Shown piece after piece: positions 49,801 through 57,700 of a stretch of 64,000 bases of DNA. The translations under genes were made by a program, and so were the position numbers. This stretch comes from Liolophura sinensis (Eukaryota; Mollusca; Polyplacophora; Chitonida; Chitonidae). Location of the stretch: NCBI RefSeq assembly GCF_032854445.1, contig NC_088295.1, positions 44,627,385 through 44,691,384 of the forward strand. Reading direction: 5' to 3'. The notes beneath the pieces are model-generated. The model saw only the letters and a program-made list of their open reading frames with translations, searched no databases and was not told the origin of the DNA. Each line of letters opens with the position of its first letter. Within the stretch, counting starts at the first letter, position 1.

Positions 49801-52800
49801 TCAAAACATCCATACATACCAGGCTAAAGACAGCTTAGGATTCGGATTTGAAATCACATAATTTTGGCAAACATCGCATAATACACACACAAACGATGCA
49901 TGTAAGTCCGTGTGTGCAGACCTGAATTACAGATATTCAGCACCTAAATAACTGCTAGGATTTTCATCAGTTGGCTGATTCTAAATCTTTAAAGAAGTTC
50001 ACTTCTTTAAAGCAGGAACATTCAACCTATTGCACATACAATACCCGTTGAAAGTATGCTAATATAACAAAGAGCAAATCAGGTCTGAAGATAGAAAACA
50101 CCAAACATCAGGTACTTACTCACTGCTAAACATACTCAGCTTTTTAGATTAATACAAGTGATTGAATCTGAATTTAAAATGGCTGACACTATTGGGAAAT
50201 GAATATTCATCACTTAACTTCAAGCTACACTCTCCAAATAAAACATTTCCTCAGCTGAAGAATAGCCTCCAATCAGTAATACAAGTCACAATCCCTCTAG
50301 TACAGAATACATGCAGCCAGTCTGACCGCATGTAATCAAAATGCAGACACATGACCCAGAATCTCAATTAGTCTCCACTTGTGTGAAAAAAAGCACTTGA
50401 AGTTGTCAGTGAATTAACAAATCAGTCCCCTCATCAACCCAATAATGAAGATTTCAAAGCACAGCATCTGAGCATGCCTAATAATGATCCATCCTTAGTT
50501 ACCATGGTAACAAAATGGCATTATGAAAATCTAATGTCAGCTATTGGGAATCACTTATAATTCCAAAATGTTGAGTCAGTTTTATTTTCTGAGTAAGAGT
50601 TCACTTGAGCATAAGAATGACACGAGAACCATGTAATAATTACAGTTGTGGCTTGTGGGGGGTTTGCTTTCAGGGTGTGACCTAAGCAAATGGCAAGTCA
50701 TAATTCAATCATTTCAAGGTCATATGGATGAATGAATGAATGATTGGTGCTAAACATCACATTAACAGTATTTCAGTCCCAAGTGGTTAAAAGGCTTTGA
50801 TGAAGAATTAATTCTTATGAACGTGAAAAAATAAAAATGGTGCAGTTCTCAAAAATATAGGCAAAATTAAATTTAAAAAAAAACACATTTAGATTACAAT
50901 ATATTTATGAAATCCATAGCTGAGATTTTAACAGTTTCAACATACTCAATGAGTGAGACAAAACATTTCTATACGCACATCACTGTTAGATTGCTTTTCC
51001 CCAATACATGTACTTCTCAACAGGAAAAAGTGCAAACACTGAAAGAAAACTTTTTGGCATATTAAAGTATGTATAAACTGTGTGGAGAGAACTATCTCAA
51101 TGACCAAACCAATGTGCAACCCTCTGACTATTCAAAATGTGGACCACAAGGTCACCAGTTTGCCCAGATGACAAGGGCAAAGGAACAAGTTCCAAACGCA
51201 GACCACAATGCCAGTCCGTCCAGACACAAACGGTCAAAGTACAAAACCCCAAACAGGCTTCAAGTTCACCAGTCTGCCCAGATGACAAGGGCAAAGGAAC
51301 AAGTTCCAAACGCAGACCACAATGCCAGTCTGTCCAGACACAAACGGTCAAAGTACAAAACCGCAAACCGGCTTCAAGGTCACCAGTATGTCCAGGCCCA
51401 AATGACCAGAGGACAAAGAGAACGGAAGAACATCTTAAGTCCAGACCAAGGCTGATTACTTTCCGTTTGAGACTTTCGGCATTTTTCCAAAGAGACCAAC
51501 AAGAGTAGTAATTCGGTCCTGTTGCCAAACAATCTGAGCGTAGAAATAGGATGTCTCTAGCTCTATCAACAGATGACTGGATGAAAGTGCAGAATTCACT
51601 ATGGCTTCCCGCCTAGGAAAGACTGAAGGAAAAAACTTTGAAATCATTCAAGTAACATTTCCAAAGGATGACTGGCAGCACTTTGGTCAGCCTGTATACA
51701 GATAGATAAGCCTGTGGTTAAATGTGTATGTTATGCCAGCTTACTTTTTTTTCTTGACACTTAGTAATTTGTCCTGTCTACATTAGTAATTACCATCTAT
51801 TATGGTTAATGGATTGGAACAATTGATTGGCACACTTAATTTCCCAACAGGAAAGAAATTAGGTGATGTAGTTTAAAAAACAAGCAATAGTGAATATTTC
51901 TATTTTTCAGCGGTATATAACATTATAGGCAAACATTTTACAGAAATTTCCCATGACTTCAGAAAGATATTAATGGAAATCTCTATTACACATGAACGTG
52001 CAAACTTAATAAAAGGTTTGCAAGAAATTCAATGTTATAGCTGAATATGAAACCTCATTTTAGAAAGAGATATATCACTGTTCCATTTATGGTGGAGACG
52101 GTTGCTTTGAATGATATCAGCCAACTGCTCAGCACCCTCAATAGGGTGTTTTGGGAACACCCCTGGGTGCCATTCCATGATGCTATCTGGCCATATCACT
52201 ATCCCTGACATGACCCTAAATTGGCCCAAGGGATGTTTCCTGGGACTTAGTTCATACCAGAACAGCTGGACACAGCTTCCAAAAGCTGCCCATGCCATGG
52301 CCCTGACAGGACTCTTGGAATTCACCATGGAAAAGATGAAATGGCCTGTAAACATAGCCACCAGTGTTATCTGAATACACACTCTGTAAATAAATATTTA
52401 CCAAAACACTCAGAACAAAACCTACTCTCTGTGTCTGATGGTGGATGCAATAGGGAGCAGTCTATAGTCAGTGTACAGTAGTGTGAACCAATGTGAGGTC
52501 TATTCAACATGTAATTGCCTGGGGCTGTTTTTCCATTCGCTGTAACAGCAATATGTAGGCAATACAGGGGAAAAATTGTTCTGGACAACTTCTCTCTTCT
52601 GCTGTATACAAGACACACACTCTATTCTTGAACAGATGCATCAGGATTTTTGCTGCAACAGAACTGTTGTGTTAACCTAGAAAGGGTAGTGCAGAATGCA
52701 TCTTATAGTACAATAATGCTGTAATGTCAAAAACGTGTAAAAACGTTCACAAAATGTTTTGTTTATTTTTCTTGCGGCAGGAGTTTTTGAACGTTTTTTT

Positions 52801-53742
52801 GTGAAGTCACGCATGTTGAACATTGTTATGAATTTCCCTGTTGCAATGCCACACATTTTGCACATTTATCCTATTTATGAACCACAGTCCCACGCTTCAT
52901 GTGACATAAGCACACCTTGACTCCACTAAACACAAAGATACATTATATAAACAACAGGCATGAATGCTCAGGATAGGCCTGAATACAGAGATCCTACGGC
53001 TGTGCGTTCTATTAAGGACATGGAGAGAGACGGCTAAAAACAACATCTCCATTTGCTGAACTGGTCATTTTGCTAATGGGTTATATGCGACCTGACCTTT
53101 AAACCATTGTGGTAATGTGTCCAAGTCTTTTATGTCTGTACGGTGTACGTATAGCAGGTTGATTTCAGCTTGGTCCCTATCCATTGTATATCATAAATAT
53201 CAGTAACACCAATGGATTTTATATACATGTGTATACATGGTCTTTGTTACAGAAATTTATCTATACAATAACTGGCACAACATTACACTACATACACTTA
53301 CTCACTGATATGTACAATACCAATATTTTCCACATTTTTGAAAGTTACATTTCATGTCATCAGGATGCTTGAGGCAGGCATATATATGTATAGCTGAAAT
53401 ATATACAGGTACTACTCAATGTATACATGATGTCCTGTTACAATTTTATGTTCACTCTATTCATGTGTAACTTTCCTCAATTTTAAGGTTGCTATATAGC
53501 TCCAAATGAAATGACATAAGAACATTAAAATGTTTGTTAAGACTTCAAAAATTTCCACTGCAGCTACCTTTATGCTTTAATTTTATAAAAAAAAAATAAC
53601 AGCAGGAAAGTTGTTATTTTTTAAAAGGACAAGGCAGAAAAACACATGTACAAACCATGTAAGTGTCAGAATTTTCCTGCTCCGAGAGAATTTCGTATTC
53701 TGACTTTTCCTGACTTTGAGAGTCCATGATGGTGGTAGTCAT
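24822..53742 (-). CDS. NAV: Neuron navigator (NAV1/2/3-like), 16-exon C-terminal or short isoform
   Basis: Neuron navigators are microtubule-associated proteins with coiled coils and a C-terminal AAA+ ATPase, acting in axon guidance and cell migration (family knowledge). Sixteen minus-strand blocks bounded by AG and GT join in frame: 53742-53656, 48568-48485, 39605-39452, 36850-36705, 35155-34986, 34583-34442, 32179-32029, 30990-30893, 30642-30553, 29501-29408, 28872-28701, 28137-27922, 27531-27263, 26479-26361, 25986-25777, 24956-24822. They total 2337 nt, an exact multiple of three ending in TGA, for 778 residues. Landmarks in order are AHVVAAFEQSL, SELNELRATIE, a KSKKKKKGW linker, LRSSFSKAF, LREKDMKLTDIRLEAL, LKADNDRL, Walker A GPSGTGKT, Walker B VIILDNL, sensor-1 IIGTMNQ and the tail LMRLQEAASYSS. 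Vertebrate NAVs are about 1900-2500 residues, so this is either a short isoform or the 3' part of a longer gene whose upstream exons lie beyond 64000. Exon 1 is the least certain part. Confidence 0.92.
25777..25986 (-). CDS. NAV: NAV exon 15
   Basis: The exon has 70 codons, phase 0 at both ends, acceptor gattcag and donor gtaggt. It encodes MYGKRAPWEDPADWVIETYP, then LLRLRPEDVGF and an acidic end GEGDPL. The PWEDPxxWVxxTYPW and LRPEDVG blocks are diagnostic of navigators. Confidence 0.93.
26030..26057. repeat. Triplicated ATATTGCA (C/EBP-like ATTGCAAT) in NAV intron 14
   Basis: Three overlapping palindromic attgcaat words lie about 45-70 bp before the exon 15 acceptor. The left copy has a single unit at the equivalent place, so the array expanded or contracted after duplication. 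Confidence 0.6.
26361..26479 (-). CDS. NAV: NAV exon 14
   Basis: The exon is 119 nt with acceptor attacag and donor gtagga. It encodes PRLFLSCPMDIAGSQVWFTD, then LWNYSIIPYLLEAVREGLQ, the conserved navigator C-terminal part of the ATPase module. A same-length copy with three base differences lies at 4630-4748. Confidence 0.92.
27263..27531 (-). CDS. NAV: NAV exon 13 (AAA+ sensor-1)
   Basis: The exon is 269 nt with acceptor ttcttacag and donor gtaagt. Across the junction the protein reads KCPYIIGTMNQ, with Asn as the sensor-1 residue. It then reads NHMEPVKGFLGRFLRRKLVE and IDWIPKVWQHLNKFLETHSS, all matching the navigator ATPase. It is deleted in the left duplicate. Confidence 0.92.
27922..28137 (-). 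CDS. NAV: NAV exon 12 (AAA+ Walker B)
   Basis: The exon is 216 nt and begins with the last base of a split Arg codon. It has IATFNVDHKSAKELRQYL, then Walker B VIILDNLHHVGSLGEVFNG. The acidic pair of classical AAA+ Walker B (DE) is DN here, as in vertebrate navigators. No counterpart survives in the left duplicate. Confidence 0.92.
28701..28872 (-). CDS. NAV: NAV exon 11 (AAA+ Walker A)
   Basis: The exon is 172 nt with acceptor atccag and donor gtaaga. It carries SLAFETLIPKSIVQRYVSLL, then EHRRIILCGPSGTGKTYLAQ. GPSGTGKT is the nucleotide-binding P-loop and is preceded by the RRIIL strand usual in this family. Confidence 0.93.
29180..29262. mobile_element. SINE tail fragments in NAV intron 10
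   Basis: Words gttttacgctgtactcaaga and tttatttatttggtgtttta match the 3' tails of the SINE family. No head or central part remains. Part of this is deleted in the left copy near 5690-5720. Confidence 0.6.
29408..29501 (-). CDS. NAV: NAV exon 10
   Basis: The exon is 94 nt with acceptor ttttacag and donor gtacgt. It encodes EYVLRVDPVTNLGLNAESVY and ends GEITRTK. It matches the navigator segment just upstream of the ATPase. A damaged copy lies at 5837-5917. Confidence 0.86.
30553..30642 (-). CDS. NAV: NAV exon 9 (contains the duplication breakpoint homology)
   Basis: The exon has 30 codons, phase 0 at both ends, acceptor cttgcag and donor gtaagt. It reads KLFETLIGSLSVSGKTKWDI, then LDSIVRKIFK, a block preceding the AAA+ domain. 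The last 33 bases of this exon are duplicated at 6959-6991, where the left copy of the duplication stops. Confidence 0.85.
30893..30990 (-). CDS. NAV: NAV exon 8 (beta-rich region before AAA+)
   Basis: The exon is 98 nt with acceptor gctgcag and donor gtaagt. It encodes ILTLQENIDREGKRVTITVI and ends LKRVE. This lies in the region between the coiled coil and the AAA+ module. The phase fit on both sides supports it. Confidence 0.82.
31783..31830. repeat. (AT)24 microsatellite
   Basis: A 48-bp AT tract in NAV intron 7, about 200 bp downstream (in transcript order) of exon 7. Confidence 0.95.
32029..32179 (-). CDS. NAV: NAV exon 7 (end of coiled coil, Ser-rich)
   Basis: The exon is 151 nt with acceptor tttgtag and donor gtgagg. 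It starts NEMSALKADNDRLHKMM, matching the family LKAENDRL motif. It continues with a Ser/Gln/Leu-rich linker towards the ATPase part. Confidence 0.87.
32229..32490 (-). mobile_element. Full-length tRNA-derived SINE with 15-bp target duplication
   Basis: The element has a tRNA-like head on the minus strand (tggctcagtcggttagcgtg as box A region, gagttcaagtcc as box B). A conserved centre and a tail ending in TTTA-type repeats follow. It is flanked by the perfect direct repeat tgagtccaaaaaatg (32214-32228 and 32491-32505). It sits in NAV intron 6 in the sense direction of the gene. Confidence 0.92.
32855..33078 (-). mobile_element. tRNA-derived SINE, internally deleted, with 12-bp target duplication
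   Basis: Same family and orientation as 32229-32490, but about 40 bp of the centre around the box-B side is missing. The perfect flanking repeat is cacagagtatat (32843-32854 and 33079-33090). Confidence 0.92.
34442..34583 (-). CDS. NAV: NAV exon 6 (second coiled coil)
   Basis: The exon is 142 nt with acceptor ttaacag and donor gtaaga. It reads LKKQLREKDMKLTDIRLEAL, then SAHQLEQLKETMSKMK, one of the most conserved coiled coils of the family. It joins exon 5 through a split Met codon. Confidence 0.9.
34665..34850. repeat. About 40-bp degenerate tandem repeat
   Basis: Three to four units built on gaagacatcctctcaacaaa and cttttccatttaac, in NAV intron 5 close to the exon 6 acceptor side. Confidence 0.75.
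34986..35155 (-). CDS. NAV: NAV exon 5 (LRSSF block)
   Basis: The exon is 170 nt, phase 0 at the start and two bases at the end (donor gtaagt). It opens LRSSFSKAFSRKKSK, the basic block that follows the KKKxW linker in navigators. A Ser/Asp/Pro-rich segment SDMSAPNSPLL follows. Confidence 0.88.
36705..36850 (-). CDS. NAV: NAV exon 4 (Ser-rich and polybasic linker)
   Basis: The exon is 146 nt (2 bases plus 48 codons), with acceptor tttcag and donor gtacgt. It is Ser-rich (SSDSMSSINSLSSACS), then has a polybasic run KSKKKKKGW. The SSDSxSSINS block followed by poly-Lys and Trp is characteristic of navigators. Confidence 0.88.
39122..39389 (+). mobile_element. Full-length tRNA-derived SINE, inverted relative to the others
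   Basis: The plus-strand head ggcctccgtggctcagctgg is followed by gagttcaagacc, the shared centre and an AATAAATA-type tail. It is flanked by atatttatga (39112-39121 and 39390-39399). It lies in NAV intron 3, antisense to the gene. Confidence 0.92.
39452..39605 (-). CDS. NAV: NAV exon 3 (coiled coil)
   Basis: The exon is 154 nt, starts in phase 0 after ttttcag and ends with one base before gtatgt. It begins DSELNELRATIEALKRQ, the navigator coiled-coil heptads. A less conserved Pro/Ser/His-rich stretch follows and ends HLHVN. Confidence 0.88.
40628..40885. repeat. 39-bp minisatellite, 6-7 copies
   Basis: Tandem units of gaagctctcattcgatagat plus tacataacataatccactt in the large NAV intron 2. 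The period is a multiple of three and unit differences are few. Open frames therefore run through it on both strands, for example a 13-residue NIIHLKLSFDRLH series. Confidence 0.93.
44935..45310. repeat. Degenerate repeat, about 57-bp period
   Basis: Recurring words such as cacaaaagcagtcaatgaaa and gcgaggtgatgcc appear near 45050, 45107 and 45222, spaced by about 57 or 115 bp. It is old and diverged. It lies in NAV intron 2. Confidence 0.45.
48485..48568 (-). CDS. NAV: NAV exon 2 (start of conserved coiled-coil part)
   Basis: The exon has 28 codons, phase 0 at both ends, acceptor ttccag and donor gtaaga. It reads AHVVAAFEQSLSNMTARLQ and on to TAEHK, a signature block of all navigators just before the DSELNELR coiled coil. 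In vertebrate NAVs the two blocks are adjacent, so nothing coding is expected in the 8.9-kb intron that follows. Confidence 0.88.
49148..49169. repeat. (AT)11 microsatellite
   Basis: A short AT tract in NAV intron 1. The flanking words gctcaattgaaattttaat and gctcaactgaaaatttaatt recur on either side, suggesting a local duplication of about 70 bp. Confidence 0.85.
51150..51400. repeat. 117-bp tandem repeat, just over 2 copies
   Basis: Two nearly identical 117-bp units (containing cagatgacaagggcaaagga and ccacaatgccagtc) plus a partial third. The period is 39 codons, so three frames stay open over 120-143 codons. It lies in NAV intron 1 and is GC-richer than its surroundings. Confidence 0.9.
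53656..53742 (-). CDS. NAV: NAV candidate first coding exon (exon 1)
   Basis: The block encodes 29 residues starting MTTTIMDSQS and ending SDTYM, then a GTTTGT donor. The ATG sits in gccggcATGa, a fair initiation context, and an in-frame TAG lies upstream, so this ATG opens the frame. It ends in phase 0, matching exon 2. The residues are acidic and Ser/Glu-rich, and I recognise no domain. It could be an alternative first exon of a short isoform driven by an internal promoter. It could also be a chance open block, in which case exon 2 is joined to an exon outside the window. Confidence 0.5.
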
Positions 53743-54194
53743 GCCGGCTGATAGGAGGGATGAAGGTTGTACAGAGAAGCGAGTAGTGACACAGAACTAG
53801 GCTGACGCGTGCACTCGCAGCTTCCTCAGTCGAAGGTGACCCATATACAGATAACAGCACAGGCGACACATGTGACATACAAGGCGGCACATCAGCACAG
53901 TTTAAACATCAATCACATCTTAACAGTCTGGCACAGCCTGGATAATATCACACGTCTTCAGCATCCACCCTTTTTTGTGGGGGTGGGATGGGGTGGGTAG
54001 TGGACCCCTGAAATCTCTATCACACAGATAAAAAAAAGGCTCTGCCCAAAGTCCTCCCTGAGTGCCCTGATAGCGAGTTGGTAGAGTTAGGAGTAACCTG
54101 GTGTTATGCTATCCTTGGTCTATCATAGGCCAGACAGCTGTGTCAAATGAACACCTCAGGGCCAGCCAGAGGCTCTGTATAGTTATAACAACAC

Positions 54195-54265
54195 ACAGGT
54201 TATAATATTACACTCACTTCTGACACAGGTCATAATATGATACTCACTTCTGACACAGGTTATAA
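54195..54265. repeat. About 30-bp direct repeat
   Basis: Two to three copies of actcacttctgacacaggtt plus ataatat. Confidence 0.75.
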
Positions 54266-54669
54266 AGTGCCGCTCAATAATGGCAGGGTCATTATACCAA
54301 CTGTATACTATCAATTCTCACCTTTCAATAAAACAGACTTTCTATTTCTGTAACTGTGACCTTTTCAAACCTCAATATCAATGGAAGTTTTGGCACTATG
54401 AAACAGTATACTACTTCAGTTTCTCACAAAATTCTCATCCTTGCACAAGGCTTGAAAAATTAATACCCTATAAGTCAGAATCTTACAACAGTTATTGGTA
54501 AATTATCTGATAAAACTGAAGAAAAAGTTTATCACACTTTAAGCTTGAGTTCCCAGAATCTTTATAGACAACATCAACATTACTGTACTCTGCATAAAAT
54601 GCTCAAAGGTCAGAATTTCACTGTCAAATGTCATTTCACTACTGCATGGATTTAACCTAGGTTGCCCAG

Positions 54670-54750
54670 AGTCAAACAAAGGCCTCCTCAAGTCAAATGT
54701 TGGCCACCCTTAGTCAAATGTGGGACTCCTCAATTCAGATGCGGTAAGTC
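54670..54750. repeat. About 24-bp degenerate repeat
   Basis: Words agtcaaatgttggccaccc and agtcaaatgtgggactcct recur three to four times upstream of the candidate NAV exon 1. Confidence 0.55.
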
Positions 54751-57700
54751 TTATGTCAACAGCCAGCCAGCAACCACAAACCAGACAGCCTGCCAATGTC
54801 TTAGTGGTGCAGTAATAACGTGTTCACCATGACAGGGAGGATAGGTCTATATAATTCTGCTAGAACTGGTTTCCTTCAGTAGCGAGTCACCACCCAGTCA
54901 ATAACAGAAGAGTACCGAACAGTCTACAGTTGTTAGTTCAACAGAGTGTAGCTTTTTTTCCCCCTGAACACAATGGTCTCTCCGGTAGTATATTAGTCAT
55001 TGTAGACTTGCAACACTTAACCTTAGGCACCCATGGACGGTACATCAGAATTAATTAGGGACAGGTCAGCCCAATTAGTGCCCAGACAGATGAAGAGGAA
55101 AAAAATGGCCACACTTTTGAGATGATTGATTACTTTCTGTCACTAGGCATCTCCTTGGTCAAAATGCTGGCTGAAAATGGCAGCAAGCATGTTAACGAAG
55201 CATTGTTGTACAGAGAAAACTGCTAACCACATAGTCATGACTTTAGTACATGCATTACAGAGACACTTGAACAGCCTGCAGTTTTGTAATGCAGCACATT
55301 CCTTTTACAATTTACAGCCCATTTCACAGGCCTTACTGTTGTAATGTGTAAACATCCTTTGTAAAACCGAGGGTGTTAGATCCTATCATAGGTATACATA
55401 AGCTCCTTGAAACTGAACTTAGAAATCCAGGTAAGTAAAACACATGCTTGATTGTTAAAAATCTAATCCAGCATAAATGTGCAAAGATGAAGAGCTAGTT
55501 TGTGATATTTCTGTAGGCAGTTACGATCCTGTACATGTAGGTTTCAGCACAAAATTCCTGATGAAGAGGTGTAAATAACAATGAACAAGCCCTGGTTTAA
55601 CAATGAGTCAAAGACTTGATGACTAAGCCGGCATTAACGGCTACAGGTACACAGGCAGACCAGGTGAGAGGGATCCTTCTTCGTTAACCGCCAGGTGAAC
55701 TGTCATAGAGTCTGTGGTTCTCTGCTCGTCACTCTAGACATTGATGAATCATCTACTGGCCTTTAAGTCCATGGCTCTCCATACACCTTGCCAAACCAAA
55801 TAAACCAGCTCTGAACTTAATTAAAAGCACTGGTAAAACATATGTTCTTACATCTATTATGACATATTGCATGGGCTTGAATTTCCCTTGATGACTGGCA
55901 GAGAATCCATCAGGGCAAGGCTACAGCCTTTCACTGGAAACTACAACCTTGGCTCAATGCTTTGCTTATATGTCATTTTCTCCACCATGGCAAACAACAG
56001 ATTATTTTTCTACAAGACAGGTTAAACAAAAGTTGGTATTTCGTCTGGACGTTGAAAACCAGATATCAATCATCTCAGTCCCCAGAATTATTTTCCCTGT
56101 TTCACCGTCAGACAGAATCCAATATAAGCAAGCGCTCATGTAGGGTATCTCTCCCCTGAAGAGCGCAGATGGCGAGTTTGCATAAATGAAGCCCAAGAAC
56201 ACAGGAAATGTTACTTGTCAAACAAAGTTCTGACAAAACACACAACTTTGGGCACTCCAGCTGACATAACACTGTGTACTTAAGGCTTTCTCAACCATCT
56301 CCGTAACACTTTTTCATCTGCCTGGTTGTGTCAGTTGAATACTTTCTGTGTAAGAGGTAACCAGACCTGGGGAGTGAGCCTAAAACTGACAAGCCTGTCC
56401 ACAGCAATAGAGGAGTGCCTACAATCAGCAGCCAATAAGTGATCACAACCTCTTGGTAATTAACCACATCCCAGGAAAAATCTAATGAACTGGATCCCCT
56501 GGTCATTTCATCGTTCATTCATTTCCACTTTTGATAAGCAAGCCGGCCACCGTAGAAGTATTTCTATTTCTCTTCCCATTTCAAGTGGGCAGGAAGGAGA
56601 AAACAAAGCCACACAGATCAGCAGTACCTGTATCAGTTATCTGTCAAGTGTCTTGACTGGGTACATTTCAATCTCGGGAATTCAAAACTATGCTGGATGC
56701 CAGGCTGCGGGTTATTAATACCAGTCAGCCAGTTTGAGAACTTCAGCAATCACTTGGACGCCATCACACGCTCAAGCGTGCCTCATATTTTATACTGGCA
56801 ATTAGTTGCAATCTGTTAAGCCAAGCTCCCTATCAGAGTGCAAGAGTTTCATCCCGTCCCCCCTGCCACCATCAGTCTCTAATTACTCCTGTCCACTGTC
56901 CAGCTTTGCCAGCAAAACCAGCCCAGTTATATCCAGATGGCGTGATCAATACCGGTCAATCAGTATTTGCTAATCATGAAGACCAGGTCGGCATGGGCAT
57001 GGGTCATATCTGTGAGTGCGGTCAACCTGACAGCCACTTATAATCCCTCTGGAAACGCCAGCTGGAAAAGTGCCAAGGGTTGCTAAATGGTCTCAAGCTC
57101 AAGGCAGAACTCGCTAAACTCTTGCTGTCCTGTCTCCAAAAATGCCTTCAGAAAATCAAAAGTGGCGGCTTCATCTCAAATTGGGTGCAACTGGCAAAGT
57201 GCGTAACTATGCGGGTCCACTGTGGTGTTATGTCAATACTGCCCGGGCACTGGCCCATAGGGAATCGGTCTAACTGGTCAGATGGGTTCTCAAACGGCCA
57301 ACAATCCCCCTGCCCATGGGTAACAAACTTCACATGCAATAAAGACACCCTTTCAGAAAGCAAGCAAGAAAAATGAAGCTATTAGTCATGCAGCAGACTT
57401 CACTGTCACTGTCTGGTGGCCTTTTGTTGAAAAATCTGGATTGAATTGACTCCACTAATGTGCTGCAATCTGAGAGTCCCAAGGCTGACTGCTGCCCATA
57501 GAAAAAGGCGGGTCCCTTCACGAACAAATTTCATTTGCCTGAGGAATGCTGCCTAATAAAAAACTCACCCAAGTATCCCTTAAAATAAATAATCTGTCAA
57601 TTGCTCGATATTATCTGCCTGGTAACCCAGGTGGCTAAATATCACGTCTCACATTATGGACGCCAAATGATATCTATGAAAGAACTCCATTTTTCTGACT

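Larger units (their letters stand above)
48569..53655 (-). other. NAV intron 1 (5.1 kb), if exon 1 is right
   Basis: It contains an AT microsatellite and the 117-bp repeat. A GC-richer patch at 52035-52382 is open on both strands but resembles nothing I know. Confidence 0.5.

Noticed and set aside
51097-51528. 143-codon minus-strand open frame, with plus-strand partners
   Set aside because: Explained by the 117-bp repeat. No domain or splice sites fit, so it is listed only as a repeat.
52035-52382. 115-codon minus-strand open frame in NAV intron 1
   Set aside because: It is open on the opposite strand too, with no recognised family and no fitting acceptor and donor pair. A protein search could revive it.
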